This document shows positions 1-7,678 of a DNA stretch of 64,000 nt, one piece after another (position 1 is the first letter of the stretch; each line of letters opens with the position of its first letter). The notes beneath the pieces were generated by a model that saw only the letters and a program-made list of their open reading frames with translations, was not told the DNA's origin and did not search any database. Made by a program: the position numbers and the translations under genes. Location of the stretch: positions 1 through 64,000 of the forward strand of contig DLTN01000123.1 of NCBI GenBank assembly GCA_002500925.1, read 5' to 3'. Source of the stretch: Gemmatimonadales bacterium UBA7835 (lineage in GTDB: Bacteria; Gemmatimonadota; Gemmatimonadetes; Longimicrobiales; Gaopeijiaceae).

Positions 1-177
1 TTTGCCTGGACGTCATACGATCTAAACCCACAAGGGGTTTCGGGTGATGCCACGCTCGCAACTGCGGAACTCGGCAGCCGCTTGGTCGAGCACTATGCCG
101 GTGTCCTCGCTGAGGTGGTTCGGGATGCACACGCGTTTCCGATCGGACACTTGGAGCGCAGGCAGACCGAAGTATGA
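1..177 (+). CDS. Creatininase-family amidohydrolase, C-terminal end (5' part outside window)
   Basis: The window opens inside this gene; 58 codons remain before the TGA at 175-177. The tail has the creatininase-family signature: a Trp near the start, then GVSGDATLAT and a helical end (GSRLVEHYAGVLAEVV). The family hydrolyses cyclic or linear amides at a metal centre. One branch, archaeal ArfB, deformylates a GTP-derived formamidopyrimidine in riboflavin/F420 synthesis. The stop overlaps the start of the RibD-type reductase (ATGA at 174-177), so the two are translationally coupled. An ArfB-like step followed by a RibD_C-like reduction would be the archaeal order. That role is inference, because the catalytic N-terminal part is not visible. 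Confidence 0.75.
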   Translation, partial: FAWTSYDLNPQGVSGDATLATAELGSRLVEHYAGVLAEVVRDAHAFPIGHLERRQTEV

Positions 178-875
178 TCAACGCAGATCTCGGTGAACTC
201 TTAGCGCCCCTAGAGAAGATGGATCGGTTCGTGTTGGGGCAGCTCGGTCAGAGCCTCGATGGTCGGATCGCCACCGTCACCGGTCACTCCCACTATATCA
301 ATGGCCCCAAAGATATTGAGCGACTGCATCGAGTGAGAGCGTTAGCCGACGCGGTAGTAGTGGGAGCGAACACGGTTGAATTAGATAACCCGAGTTTGAC
401 AGTTCGGAAGGCCCAAGGAACCAATCCCGTCCGCGTCGTTCTCGACCCGCGGGGTCGCTTGGCCGAGACGTATTCAATCTTCACCGATGATGAAGCCCCT
501 ACACTCTGGATGCAGAGCATAGAGGCCACCGCCAAAAACGAGCATAAAAAACTTCGTGACGGGCTCCAGATTGTGCCGCTGCAAGAGGGTGTTAAAGGAT
601 TTCCCCCAGCGGCGGTAATCGACGAGCTTTGCAACAGGGGCTTGAATCGCATCCTAATCGAAGGTGGTGGCCTAACGGTCTCTCAGTTCCTCGCTGAGGA
701 CCTGCTCGACCGACTGCACATCTCAGTTGCCGCACTACTGATAGGCTCTGGGAAAGCAGGCATCACACTCCCAGAAGTGCAGACGCTAGATGGAATCCGA
801 AGGCCTAAGGTGCGTCACTTCCAGCTCGGGTCGGACCTGCTTTTTGATTTAGACCTCCGATCCGAAACAGCGTAA
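174..875 (+). CDS. RibD C-terminal domain / dihydrofolate-reductase-like pyrimidine reductase
   Basis: A 233-residue protein made of a single RibD_C domain, with no N-terminal deaminase domain. Visible family motifs are SLDG (27-30), the RALADAVVVGANTVELDNP block (55-73) that forms the substrate and NADPH pocket, and EGGG (163-166), followed by LLDRLHISVAALLIG. Members reduce the ribosyl group of diamino- or amino-uracil phosphates with NAD(P)H. The start is fixed by the ATGA overlap with the creatininase gene. A free-standing reductase next to a creatininase-family gene resembles the archaeal ArfB-ArfC order more than bacterial ribD. Its 3' end overlaps the convergent membrane-protein gene by 71 nt. 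The substrate is not proven. Confidence 0.82.
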   Translation: MINADLGELLAPLEKMDRFVLGQLGQSLDGRIATVTGHSHYINGPKDIERLHRVRALADAVVVGANTVELDNPSLTVRKAQGTNPVRVVLDPRGRLAETYSIFTDDEAPTLWMQSIEATAKNEHKKLRDGLQIVPLQEGVKGFPPAAVIDELCNRGLNRILIEGGGLTVSQFLAEDLLDRLHISVAALLIGSGKAGITLPEVQTLDGIRRPKVRHFQLGSDLLFDLDLRSETA

Positions 876-1785
876 AGACAAAGACACAAGCTCCAGGAAG
901 ACTGGAAACCAGCGCTAGAAGTCCGTACGAAATCGATACCGCTACTCCATCAATTGCGGACAGGCCCGCGGTGCTCCACAGCGCAGCAGCAGCCAGCTCC
1001 CTAAGTCCCCACCCTGCTATCGTCACAGGAAGCAGCATCGTCATAAGGATTGGTGCAGCTAGCATCGCTAGCAGAAGCCCGTCCGTTTCCAGCTGCACTG
1101 CACGAGCGGCCATAACGAATACTAAAAGGTAGGTACCTACTACAGTAGCCGAGGTAATCAACTGAACAGGCAGGGCTATACCATCTATTAAGGCCCGCCT
1201 CAGATCAGAAAAAAGCTGCGAGGTCTCCCTGTTTTCCTGAGCGCGGCGCATTGAGAGGCCCACACTTACAGAGAGCAAAAGGACGATTCCCAACGAGATC
1301 GCCTGAATACCGCGCGATAGTTCCCGTAGTAACACGACAGCAGAAAACGATGCCGCCGCACTCATCACAACCAGGCCCGAAAGACGCTCAAAAGCCACTG
1401 CCTGGAGAGCCGCTCTTTTTTCTGTCCCCTTAGCGTGTCTCCATGCACGGGACACGTCACCTACTATGCCTCCGGGCAGCACTTGATTTAGGAAGGTTGC
1501 GAGATAGTACTCGAACACCGCGTAGCGTAACGAGATAAGCAGGCCCAATCGATTCGCAGTAAAGCGCCATCGCCATGCAGACAGGAATACTTGGACGAAA
1601 GACACTGTGAGCGCAGCAGCTACCCATCCCGGATCGAGCTCGGTGAAACGAACCATCACCGAGCGGAGATCAACCACGAATGCTAGTAACACAAGTGACC
1701 CCAAGCTCATGATACCACGCCCAGCGAGGATAAAATTACTCCGGCTCACTAGCGTCCCACGCGCACAAAGCTCTTCCTCACTCAA
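805..1785 (-). CDS. Lysylphosphatidylglycerol synthase-type transmembrane protein (LPG_synthase_TM)
   Basis: A 326-residue, very hydrophobic protein with about eight membrane segments. It carries the family's WRWRFTANRL motif (71-80) and PGGIVGDVSRAWRH (104-117), typical of the flippase-like membrane half of MprF/AglD proteins. No lysyltransferase domain is attached. Such stand-alone proteins often sit in glycolipid or polyisoprenoid pathways and are presumed to move lipid-linked products. The TTG start overlaps the TGA of the upstream methyltransferase (TTGA, 1782-1785), so it is the last gene of the minus-strand operon methyltransferase-GT-PTPS-dehydrogenase. A later Met (residue 26) is a possible alternative start. 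Role in this cluster: membrane step, inferred. Confidence 0.8.
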   Translation of the reverse strand: MSEEELCARGTLVSRSNFILAGRGIMSLGSLVLLAFVVDLRSVMVRFTELDPGWVAAALTVSFVQVFLSAWRWRFTANRLGLLISLRYAVFEYYLATFLNQVLPGGIVGDVSRAWRHAKGTEKRAALQAVAFERLSGLVVMSAAASFSAVVLLRELSRGIQAISLGIVLLLSVSVGLSMRRAQENRETSQLFSDLRRALIDGIALPVQLITSATVVGTYLLVFVMAARAVQLETDGLLLAMLAAPILMTMLLPVTIAGWGLRELAAAALWSTAGLSAIDGVAVSISYGLLALVSSLPGACVFVFTLFRIGGLNQKAGPTRAGSDAP

Positions 1786-2591
1786 TCCGCATCAACGGGC
1801 GGCAGCGCAAGCAAATCATAATGGCCTACTTCCAACTCATATTCGTTTCCCCGCACTTCCTCGCACCTACGGTTTCCCCATGCGTGAATTAGCTCAACGC
1901 TATTAGGAAGCACTTCAACCGCAGCCTCAATCCAACCCCGCACGAGAGCTAGAGTGAGATCCTGATCTTTCAATCCGCTCAAGCGCCAAGGAGTAGACCG
2001 AAGCAAAACGTCATAGCCAAACTCCATAAACAGAGTCCGCGCCACAATCGGAGCCTCCGGACCCAGCGCACGACCAAGACCCTTAATCCGCCTTTGGTGT
2101 TCATTTACCGCATCCCGAACTATTACGTCGTCAGGATCCTCAATGGACCATCGAATGTCTCCGTTATAGCTGAGAGAGAACAAAGCAGCAGCACCCTTCG
2201 CTGCACAGGATTTGACGGTATCACTCAACCAATCCCTCGACACCAAATCGAGAAGCGCAGAGGCAGTGACCACATCCGCGGAAGCAATCGCACCCATGCC
2301 CTCGACTGCGATATCTCCAATGATTCGAATGGGTTCCGGCACTCCCGGAGCCCTCGCAGTCTTTAAAAGAGAAGAATCTTGATCGAGCAGCACCCAGGAA
2401 TCCACCCAAGGAAGCCTCGGTGCCAGGTACCTTAAGTTCGAACCAGTGCCAGATCCTAAGTCCAGTACCACGGACCATCCGCACAGCTGACCAACACCCT
2501 CTAACCGGTCCGCAAGTTCATGTGCTCGAGCGCGGTGATCTGCTCTCTCACGAAGCTCTAGCCAGCTTAGATCAAAGCTGTCGTCAGACAT
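1782..2591 (-). CDS. Class I SAM-dependent methyltransferase
   Basis: A 269-residue protein with a Rossmann-type methyltransferase fold. Motif I is VLDLGSGTGSN (42-52), followed by an acidic residue at the end of strand 2 (VLLDQD, 68-72). I chose the ATG at 2591 because it overlaps the glycosyltransferase stop (2584-2586) and starts right at the family-like sequence. The open frame extends to 2765 but the extra N-terminus is low-complexity and lies inside the upstream gene. The substrate is unknown. Its place between a GT4 enzyme and a lipid flippase-like protein suggests it methylates the product of the neighbouring pathway. Confidence 0.78.
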   Translation of the reverse strand: MSDDSFDLSWLELRERADHRARAHELADRLEGVGQLCGWSVVLDLGSGTGSNLRYLAPRLPWVDSWVLLDQDSSLLKTARAPGVPEPIRIIGDIAVEGMGAIASADVVTASALLDLVSRDWLSDTVKSCAAKGAAALFSLSYNGDIRWSIEDPDDVIVRDAVNEHQRRIKGLGRALGPEAPIVARTLFMEFGYDVLLRSTPWRLSGLKDQDLTLALVRGWIEAAVEVLPNSVELIHAWGNRRCEEVRGNEYELEVGHYDLLALPPVDAD

Positions 2592-3672
2592 GGAGTGTCC
2601 CATCGGACCCTGCCAGTCGTAACATTGCCTCGTGGAATTGAGTCGCCTGTTCGGGCCAAGTTGGGAGTGAGTCTCTGTGCATGCGGGCACCCTCCGCCAG
2701 CACTTCACGTCGATCAGGTGCAACCAACAGACCCTCAAGTGCCCCGGTAAGAGCACCCGCATCACCAGGGGGCACTAATACACTCGCAAAACCAGGGACT
2801 GTGTAAGGGATAGCGCCGCCAGTCGTACCGACCACTGGGATCCCTCTCGCGAGGGCCTCGGCATACGCCATTCCATAACCTTCATAGTGCGAAGGGAGCA
2901 CAAATAGGGAAGCCGTGCGATAAACTTCCTCGAGAGCTGCAGGTTCAAGCTCGCCAACTAGTTCGATCCGCCCTCCTAAACCACGACGGTCAATCTCATC
3001 CGAGACCATTTTTGCAAAACGTTCATCGCGAGAAAGGCTTCCCGCGCATACACATCTCCATTCCAGTTCTCGCAATCGACCCAAAGATTCAACAAGCACA
3101 TCCTGTCCCTTTCGTGGGGTGAGCGAACCCACACAAACGAGTCTAGGCGGATCATTATCAAGTGGGCCATCAGCTAGTGGGGCGGGGTCAGTTCCAGGTT
3201 CGACGACCCGGATCCGTTCACTCAACACATCGAAATCCACCAATCGGTTCGCTGTGAAAGAGCTTGTCACGATCACTCCGCGCACTTGGCTCAGAGTCTC
3301 CTTCTCTGAAAGGAAAAAATGATCGCGCTGGCTTTCTGTATGGCCCGTCTCGTCTGCCAGAGGATGGTGCACGAGAGCAACGATGGCGAGGCGCGGAGCG
3401 TGCTTGGAGATCACATCGGGAAGTCCACCCGAAGCCAAGCCGTCGATCGCGACTCGCGCACCATCATCCAAGTCTGCAAGTATTCTGTCTAAGGCTTCCC
3501 GAGCTACAGAATCGACAACGGGGAAAGTCCCGCCTATCGAATGAACGTCAATTGAAAACCCTGCCCCTCTGAGTTCTGAGACCATCCGAGCACCATAGAT
3601 GTAGCCACCGGTTCTCTGATCAAGGCTCCCCGGAACAACAAAATGGAACGCGCGTTTCTTTGTTCCGATCAC
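2584..3672 (-). CDS. GT4-family glycosyltransferase
   Basis: A 362-residue GT-B glycosyltransferase. The N-terminal acceptor domain has GGYIYGARM (22-30). The C-terminal donor domain begins with LVCVGSLTPRKGQDVL and contains the retaining-GT4 E-x7-E motif in YEGYGMAYAEALARG, followed by GTTGGAIPYTV. It transfers a sugar from an activated donor; neither donor nor acceptor can be read from sequence. I prefer the GTG start at 3672 because it forms a GTGA overlap with the PTPS-like gene; an ATG at 3696 is the alternative. Its position inside the pterin-like operon suggests that the GTP-derived product is glycosylated. Confidence 0.82.
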   Translation of the reverse strand: MIGTKKRAFHFVVPGSLDQRTGGYIYGARMVSELRGAGFSIDVHSIGGTFPVVDSVAREALDRILADLDDGARVAIDGLASGGLPDVISKHAPRLAIVALVHHPLADETGHTESQRDHFFLSEKETLSQVRGVIVTSSFTANRLVDFDVLSERIRVVEPGTDPAPLADGPLDNDPPRLVCVGSLTPRKGQDVLVESLGRLRELEWRCVCAGSLSRDERFAKMVSDEIDRRGLGGRIELVGELEPAALEEVYRTASLFVLPSHYEGYGMAYAEALARGIPVVGTTGGAIPYTVPGFASVLVPPGDAGALTGALEGLLVAPDRREVLAEGARMHRDSLPTWPEQATQFHEAMLRLAGSDGTLHV

Positions 3673-4067
3673 ACGTCCGCTTCGTAGCTCGCCCATGCAA
3701 CGTGCGATTCGTTGAGGGTAACTTCTATTGAGTTGCAGCCCGAAGCGTTCGGACCAAGCGCCCCATCGTGCACAGCTTTCACTAGCCGCTCTTGGATCTT
3801 GCGAGAGAGAAACTCTGTAGTGGTGTTCTCGCCCTCGAACTCCTGAACCTCATCCAGATTCCGGTAATTGAACTCTTCAAGAATCGTCTTTAACTGACCG
3901 CCAGCTAGCGCAATATCGACAACGAGGCCATCCGGATCGAGTTCATCTCGCTTGAACGTCGCGTCGACCACATAAGTCGCTCCATGCAGACGCTGTGCAG
4001 GGCCGAACGCTTCTCCGTGGAAGCTGTGGGCAATCATGAAGTGATCGCGAACATTGAGCTTGTACAC
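3669..4067 (-). CDS. 6-pyruvoyl-tetrahydropterin synthase/QueD-like protein lacking catalytic residues
   Basis: A 132-residue T-fold protein similar to PTPS/QueD (MIAHSFHGEAFGPAQRLHGATY near residues 11-32; TTTE near 87). The GTG start at 4067 is supported by GGAGAGG six bases upstream. Against E. coli QueD, the catalytic Cys of the Cys-x-x-Leu-His-Gly-His block is Ala, the second His of HGH (a zinc ligand) is Ala, and the Asp-His pair is replaced by Asn-Tyr (FNYRN). The pterin-anchoring Glu of the TTTE segment is kept. It probably still binds a pterin-like ligand but should not do standard PTPS or CPH4 synthase chemistry. It follows the dehydrogenase after 17 nt and overlaps the GT gene by GTGA. 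Confidence 0.8.
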   Translation of the reverse strand: MYKLNVRDHFMIAHSFHGEAFGPAQRLHGATYVVDATFKRDELDPDGLVVDIALAGGQLKTILEEFNYRNLDEVQEFEGENTTTEFLSRKIQERLVKAVHDGALGPNASGCNSIEVTLNESHVAWASYEADV

Positions 4068-4084
4068 GTCAAACCTCTCCGGAA

Positions 4085-5074
4085 TCAGTTGTATCGAATA
4101 CGATGGCAAAGTGAGTCTTCACCAGAAAGAGCCAGCCGTTCCATCACCCTTGGAAGTTCCTCAAATCCACTCTCGTCAGATATCAGCGCGTCTAGCGCAT
4201 TGTCTTTCAGTAGACTGAGCGCAACCGCCATCCGTCGAGTATGGTTCCACCGTGGAGCGCGTTCGGGCGGGATCCGACCAACCTGACTGCTGCGTATAGT
4301 GAGGCGTCGATCATGGAACGCTTCTCCTAAAGGAAGCGATACCGGCGCATCTCCAAACCAGCTCAGCTCGACTACCCTTCCCTCTACACCCGCCGCCTTA
4401 AGCCCATCCGCTAGTCCCTCCGGATTACCGCTCGCATGGACAACTACATCAGCGTCGCAGTCGTCCGGCACAGACACAGCGAAGCGGACGCCTAATTGCT
4501 CTGCCACAAATGCGTGTTTCTCATTCGGGTCTATGACCGTCACATCTGTAGCCGGTATTTTTGCAATCAGCCATGAGACTAAAAGTCCTAATACACCCCC
4601 TCCCACCACTACTACTCTATCACCCAAAGACACCTTCGCGTCCCAAACAGCGTTTAGGGCAGTCTCCATATTGGCGGCAAGAACAGCACGACCCGTGGGG
4701 ACGCCCGGTGGCAATACCGTCACAGCAGACGCGGGCACCACATAGCGGTCTTGGTGAGGATACAGACAAAAGACATCCTTCCCGACTAGAGCCTTACCGG
4801 CGTCACCGGCTGACTCAATTACGCCGACACTTATGTAGCCGAACTTTATTGGAGCAGGAAAAGTCCCTTCCTGAAATGGCGCGCGCATGGCGTCATAGCT
4901 TGAAATCGGGACCTCACCTCGAAAGACTAGCGTCTCCGTACCACGACTTATGCCGGAATAGCTCGCACGCACGAGTACATCGTCCGGGCCCATGGGCTTA
5001 AGCTTACTTAGAACGATCTCACCGAGCCCAGGCTTCTGGACCCAGAACGCGCGTGTAGTGTTTTCTTCTAACAT
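4085..5074 (-). CDS. MDR-superfamily dehydrogenase without zinc ligands
   Basis: A 329-residue medium-chain dehydrogenase/reductase. The N-terminal GroES-like half has YSGISRGTE in place of the Cys-containing zinc loop, and FGYISVGVIES where zinc enzymes have GHE. The Rossmann half has VVVGGGVLGLL. It resembles the BchC-like, zinc-independent MDR branch. Reaction: NAD(P)H-dependent oxidation or reduction of an unknown metabolite. The ATG at 5074 has AGAGG eight bases upstream; a GTG at 5083 is the alternative. It is the first gene of the minus-strand operon leading to PTPS-like, GT4, methyltransferase and membrane protein. Its start interlocks with the divergent phosphatidyltransferase start. 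Confidence 0.78.
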   Translation of the reverse strand: MLEENTTRAFWVQKPGLGEIVLSKLKPMGPDDVLVRASYSGISRGTETLVFRGEVPISSYDAMRAPFQEGTFPAPIKFGYISVGVIESAGDAGKALVGKDVFCLYPHQDRYVVPASAVTVLPPGVPTGRAVLAANMETALNAVWDAKVSLGDRVVVVGGGVLGLLVSWLIAKIPATDVTVIDPNEKHAFVAEQLGVRFAVSVPDDCDADVVVHASGNPEGLADGLKAAGVEGRVVELSWFGDAPVSLPLGEAFHDRRLTIRSSQVGRIPPERAPRWNHTRRMAVALSLLKDNALDALISDESGFEELPRVMERLALSGEDSLCHRIRYN

Positions 5075-5807
5075 GTCCGACACCTCTTACTTGGCGGGAG
5101 CACGTCCTCAGGCATACACCGACCTGATCGCTGGTCTAGTCTTCGCACTCCTATCCGCAACCGTAACGTGGAGCTTCCTGGACCTCCAGGCCACCTATGT
5201 CGTGACAGTAGGCATCCTTTACGCGATCACCGCCTACCTGATTGCTAGTAACCTACCGGATACACTACCTCAACCTGGGCTTGGATCAGCGAATCGCATC
5301 ACTATGGCCCGCTGCATAGGAACTCTCTGCCTCGCTGGCTTGGTGACCTATGCAGAGTCGCTCGGCACTTTGGGCCGTTGGTCCATCGTCGGGCTAGGCA
5401 CGGGAATCATGTTGCTCGATGGGGTCGATGGCTGGGTCGCTCGTCGGACCGGTACATCAACAGAGTTCGGTGCGCGATTCGATATGGAAACGGATGCGGC
5501 GCTGATGCTCGTACTTTCAGCCCTAGTTTGGGCTGAAGACAGGACGGGAGCGTGGGTCCTTCTCATAGGTGCGATGCGATACCTCTTTTTAGGTGCAGGA
5601 TTGGTCCTGCCGGCCCTCCGTGGCGAACTTGCCCCTAGCTTTCGAAGAAAACTGATCTGCGTCGTCCAGGGTATAGCACTCCTCATCGCACTCGGCCCTA
5701 TCATCCCCGACTTTATCGCAGTTAGTGTGTCCGCTTTAGCAATGGCTATGTTGACTTGGTCATTCTCGATTGACGCGGTGTGGCTCCTCCGACCCCGGCC
5801 TTTGTGA
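5073..5807 (+). CDS. CDP-alcohol phosphatidyltransferase
   Basis: A 244-residue integral membrane protein with about six hydrophobic segments. It has a perfect CDP-alcohol phosphatidyltransferase signature: D119-G120-x2-A123-R124-x8-G133-x3-D137-x3-D141. The family swaps the CMP of a CDP-alcohol (usually CDP-diacylglycerol) for an alcohol, or couples CDP-inositol-type donors. The ATG at 5073 lies on the same bases as the divergent dehydrogenase ATG and has no clear ribosome binding site; an upstream ATG at 4992 is possible but would run through the dehydrogenase gene. In this cluster it is a candidate for putting the product, or its head group, onto a lipid (inference). Confidence 0.82.
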   Translation: MSDTSYLAGARPQAYTDLIAGLVFALLSATVTWSFLDLQATYVVTVGILYAITAYLIASNLPDTLPQPGLGSANRITMARCIGTLCLAGLVTYAESLGTLGRWSIVGLGTGIMLLDGVDGWVARRTGTSTEFGARFDMETDAALMLVLSALVWAEDRTGAWVLLIGAMRYLFLGAGLVLPALRGELAPSFRRKLICVVQGIALLIALGPIIPDFIAVSVSALAMAMLTWSFSIDAVWLLRPRPL

Positions 5808-7228
5808 ACCTTCCAACACCTGCCCAGCACAGCTCCGACGTGAACCGCACCGTACCGCTGGGTTTTCGTGGAGGAGCAGCAGGCGCGCTCGCCCCATTCC
5901 TCGTCTTCATCGGCGGTGTTTCCTGGCTTGGGATATCGGGCGCTTCCGATGAGACTGGCTTCGGTCCAATCCTGATTGCGTCACTCGGAGCAGGCATTCT
6001 CCTAGCCAGAAAGCCCAGCCAGTACGCCGAAGCGGTGATCGAGGGAATGAGTCACCGAATCGTGATGATGCTCATTCTCGCATGGCTGCTAGCGGGTATA
6101 ATGGGGGTCGTCCTGCGAGAAAGCGGGCTCATCGACGCGCTAGTATGGACGGCCTCGTCAACCGGATTACAAGGCGGCGGTTTCGTAGTCGCCACGTTCG
6201 TGGTCTGCTCCATTTTCTCTACAGCGACCGGGACCAGCCTGGGAACCATCTTGGTCTGCGCCCCCCTTCTATACCCGACTGCGGGATTAATGGGCGCTGA
6301 CGGGGCATTTACCATCGGTGCAGTCCTAGCCGGCGCTACTTTCGGCGACAATATCTCACCGATCTCTGATACTACCATCGCGTCGGCAACGACTCAGGGA
6401 GCCGACCTCGGCGGAGTCGTCCGCTCACGTATGCGTTATGCTTTACCAGCCGGAGCAGTCGCGGTCACAGTCTTCGCACTGTTCGGAGGAGCATCGGGGA
6501 CAGAGGTGCATCTCAGCCCCCAGGGGAACCCCGCGGGCCTGATCATGCTCTTGGTTCCCGCAGGAGTTCTCACTCTGCTACTCAGACGCACTCATCTCGT
6601 CGTCGGACTTTTCGCGGGCATAGGATCAGGAATACTGCTCGGCCTAGTTCTAGGTCGTTTCGGGCTCTCTGATCTGCTGGTCTTAGACCGGGAGAACTTC
6701 ATCGCTACAGGTATCATACTCGACGGTATGAGACGGGCGTTTGGTGTCTCAATCTTTACGATTCTGCTCATGGGCTTGGTAGGAGGCCTAACAGCTTCCG
6801 GGCTCCTAGAACGGGTAATCGCATGGGTTACAGAACGTGCCACAAAGCGTCGCGACGCCGAGTGGTGGATCTTTGGCTCAATCAGCGGAGCTACACTCCT
6901 GACGACGCACTCAGCTGTCGCGATCCTGACCGTCGGGTCACTCGCAAGACAGGTAGGGATCAACGCCAATGTGGATCGATATCGCAGAGCAAACATTCTA
7001 GACGTAACCGTCTGCACATACCCGTTCCTGCTACCATTCTTCATTCCGACCATTCTTGCCGCATCCATGACTGCAGGGATCGACACTATGCCGACGATTT
7101 CGCCATGGACTGCGGGACTGCACAATGCGCACTCGTGGAGCCTCTTGATGGTCTTGGTCGCGACAATCGCCATGGGACAGCGGCAGCGTGGTCAAGACAA
7201 CACCGAAGTGCCACCCTCTCTGGTTTAG
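5780..7228 (+). CDS. Na+/H+ antiporter, NhaC family
   Basis: A 482-residue polytopic membrane protein (about 11-12 segments). The characteristic NhaC region reads TGTSLGTILVCAPLLYP and, further on, GATFGDNISPISDTTIASA, where charged and polar residues inside the membrane mark the ion path. The family exchanges Na+ (sometimes with malate or lactate) for H+. The GTG start at 5780 overlaps the end of the phosphatidyltransferase by 28 nt; a GTG at 5840 would give a shorter N-terminus and cannot be excluded. It ends 15 nt from the convergent aconitase X gene. It could serve pH/Na+ homeostasis or substrate exchange for the adjacent catabolic genes. Confidence 0.85.
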   Translation: MAPPTPAFVNLPTPAQHSSDVNRTVPLGFRGGAAGALAPFLVFIGGVSWLGISGASDETGFGPILIASLGAGILLARKPSQYAEAVIEGMSHRIVMMLILAWLLAGIMGVVLRESGLIDALVWTASSTGLQGGGFVVATFVVCSIFSTATGTSLGTILVCAPLLYPTAGLMGADGAFTIGAVLAGATFGDNISPISDTTIASATTQGADLGGVVRSRMRYALPAGAVAVTVFALFGGASGTEVHLSPQGNPAGLIMLLVPAGVLTLLLRRTHLVVGLFAGIGSGILLGLVLGRFGLSDLLVLDRENFIATGIILDGMRRAFGVSIFTILLMGLVGGLTASGLLERVIAWVTERATKRRDAEWWIFGSISGATLLTTHSAVAILTVGSLARQVGINANVDRYRRANILDVTVCTYPFLLPFFIPTILAASMTAGIDTMPTISPWTAGLHNAHSWSLLMVLVATIAMGQRQRGQDNTEVPPSLV

Positions 7229-7243
7229 AAGAATGCACTGAGA

Positions 7244-7678
7244 TCAGGTAACAGTGATCCTTCCCTGCGCTTCTATGCAAACGTCTGCTCGATCTGGGAA
7301 ACGAACAATGTCAGTCCTAGTCACCTCAAGAATCGGTATCGGAGCGTACCCAAGCTCTAGTCCCACGATACTGCCCAGTGCAAGAATTGCGTCCGCCTTA
7401 CCCATCAGGATCGCGGCAGGTGCAGTACCCTCGCGAAGAAGTTCCAGCAGGATCGCACTTGAGGAACTAGAACCCACCGCCCCGGGGATAAGCAAAACAG
7501 TACCAGTTATGCAGAGCTCGAACTCGGGGTGCCGTGGATCTACTATAAGACCCGAAACGGGATCAACACCGCCCCAGAAACTTATCGGTCGGGTGAGCTT
7601 GAGCAGCGGCCCTCTAGCCTGCCCTTCCACGAGCGGCCTTCCCTTCAGTTCAATGGATGGCTCACCGACCCTTACCAC
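7244..7678 (-). CDS. Aconitase X swivel (small) subunit, DUF126
   Basis: A 144-residue protein matching the AcnX small domain: PISFWGGVDPVSGLIVD, the invariant Ser-rich loop GSSSSSAIL, then REGTAPAAILMGKADAIL. It pairs with the large subunit encoded immediately upstream; the GTG start overlaps that gene's stop by 7 nt. Two-subunit aconitase X enzymes are Fe-S dehydratases. Known members act on cis-3-hydroxy-L-proline or, in archaea, phosphomevalonate. The substrate here is open. The neighbouring PLP dehydratase, encoded divergently, would fit a hydroxy-amino-acid catabolic role (inference). Confidence 0.88.
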   Translation of the reverse strand: MVRVGEPSIELKGRPLVEGQARGPLLKLTRPISFWGGVDPVSGLIVDPRHPEFELCITGTVLLIPGAVGSSSSSAILLELLREGTAPAAILMGKADAILALGSIVGLELGYAPIPILEVTRTDIVRFPDRADVCIEAQGRITVT

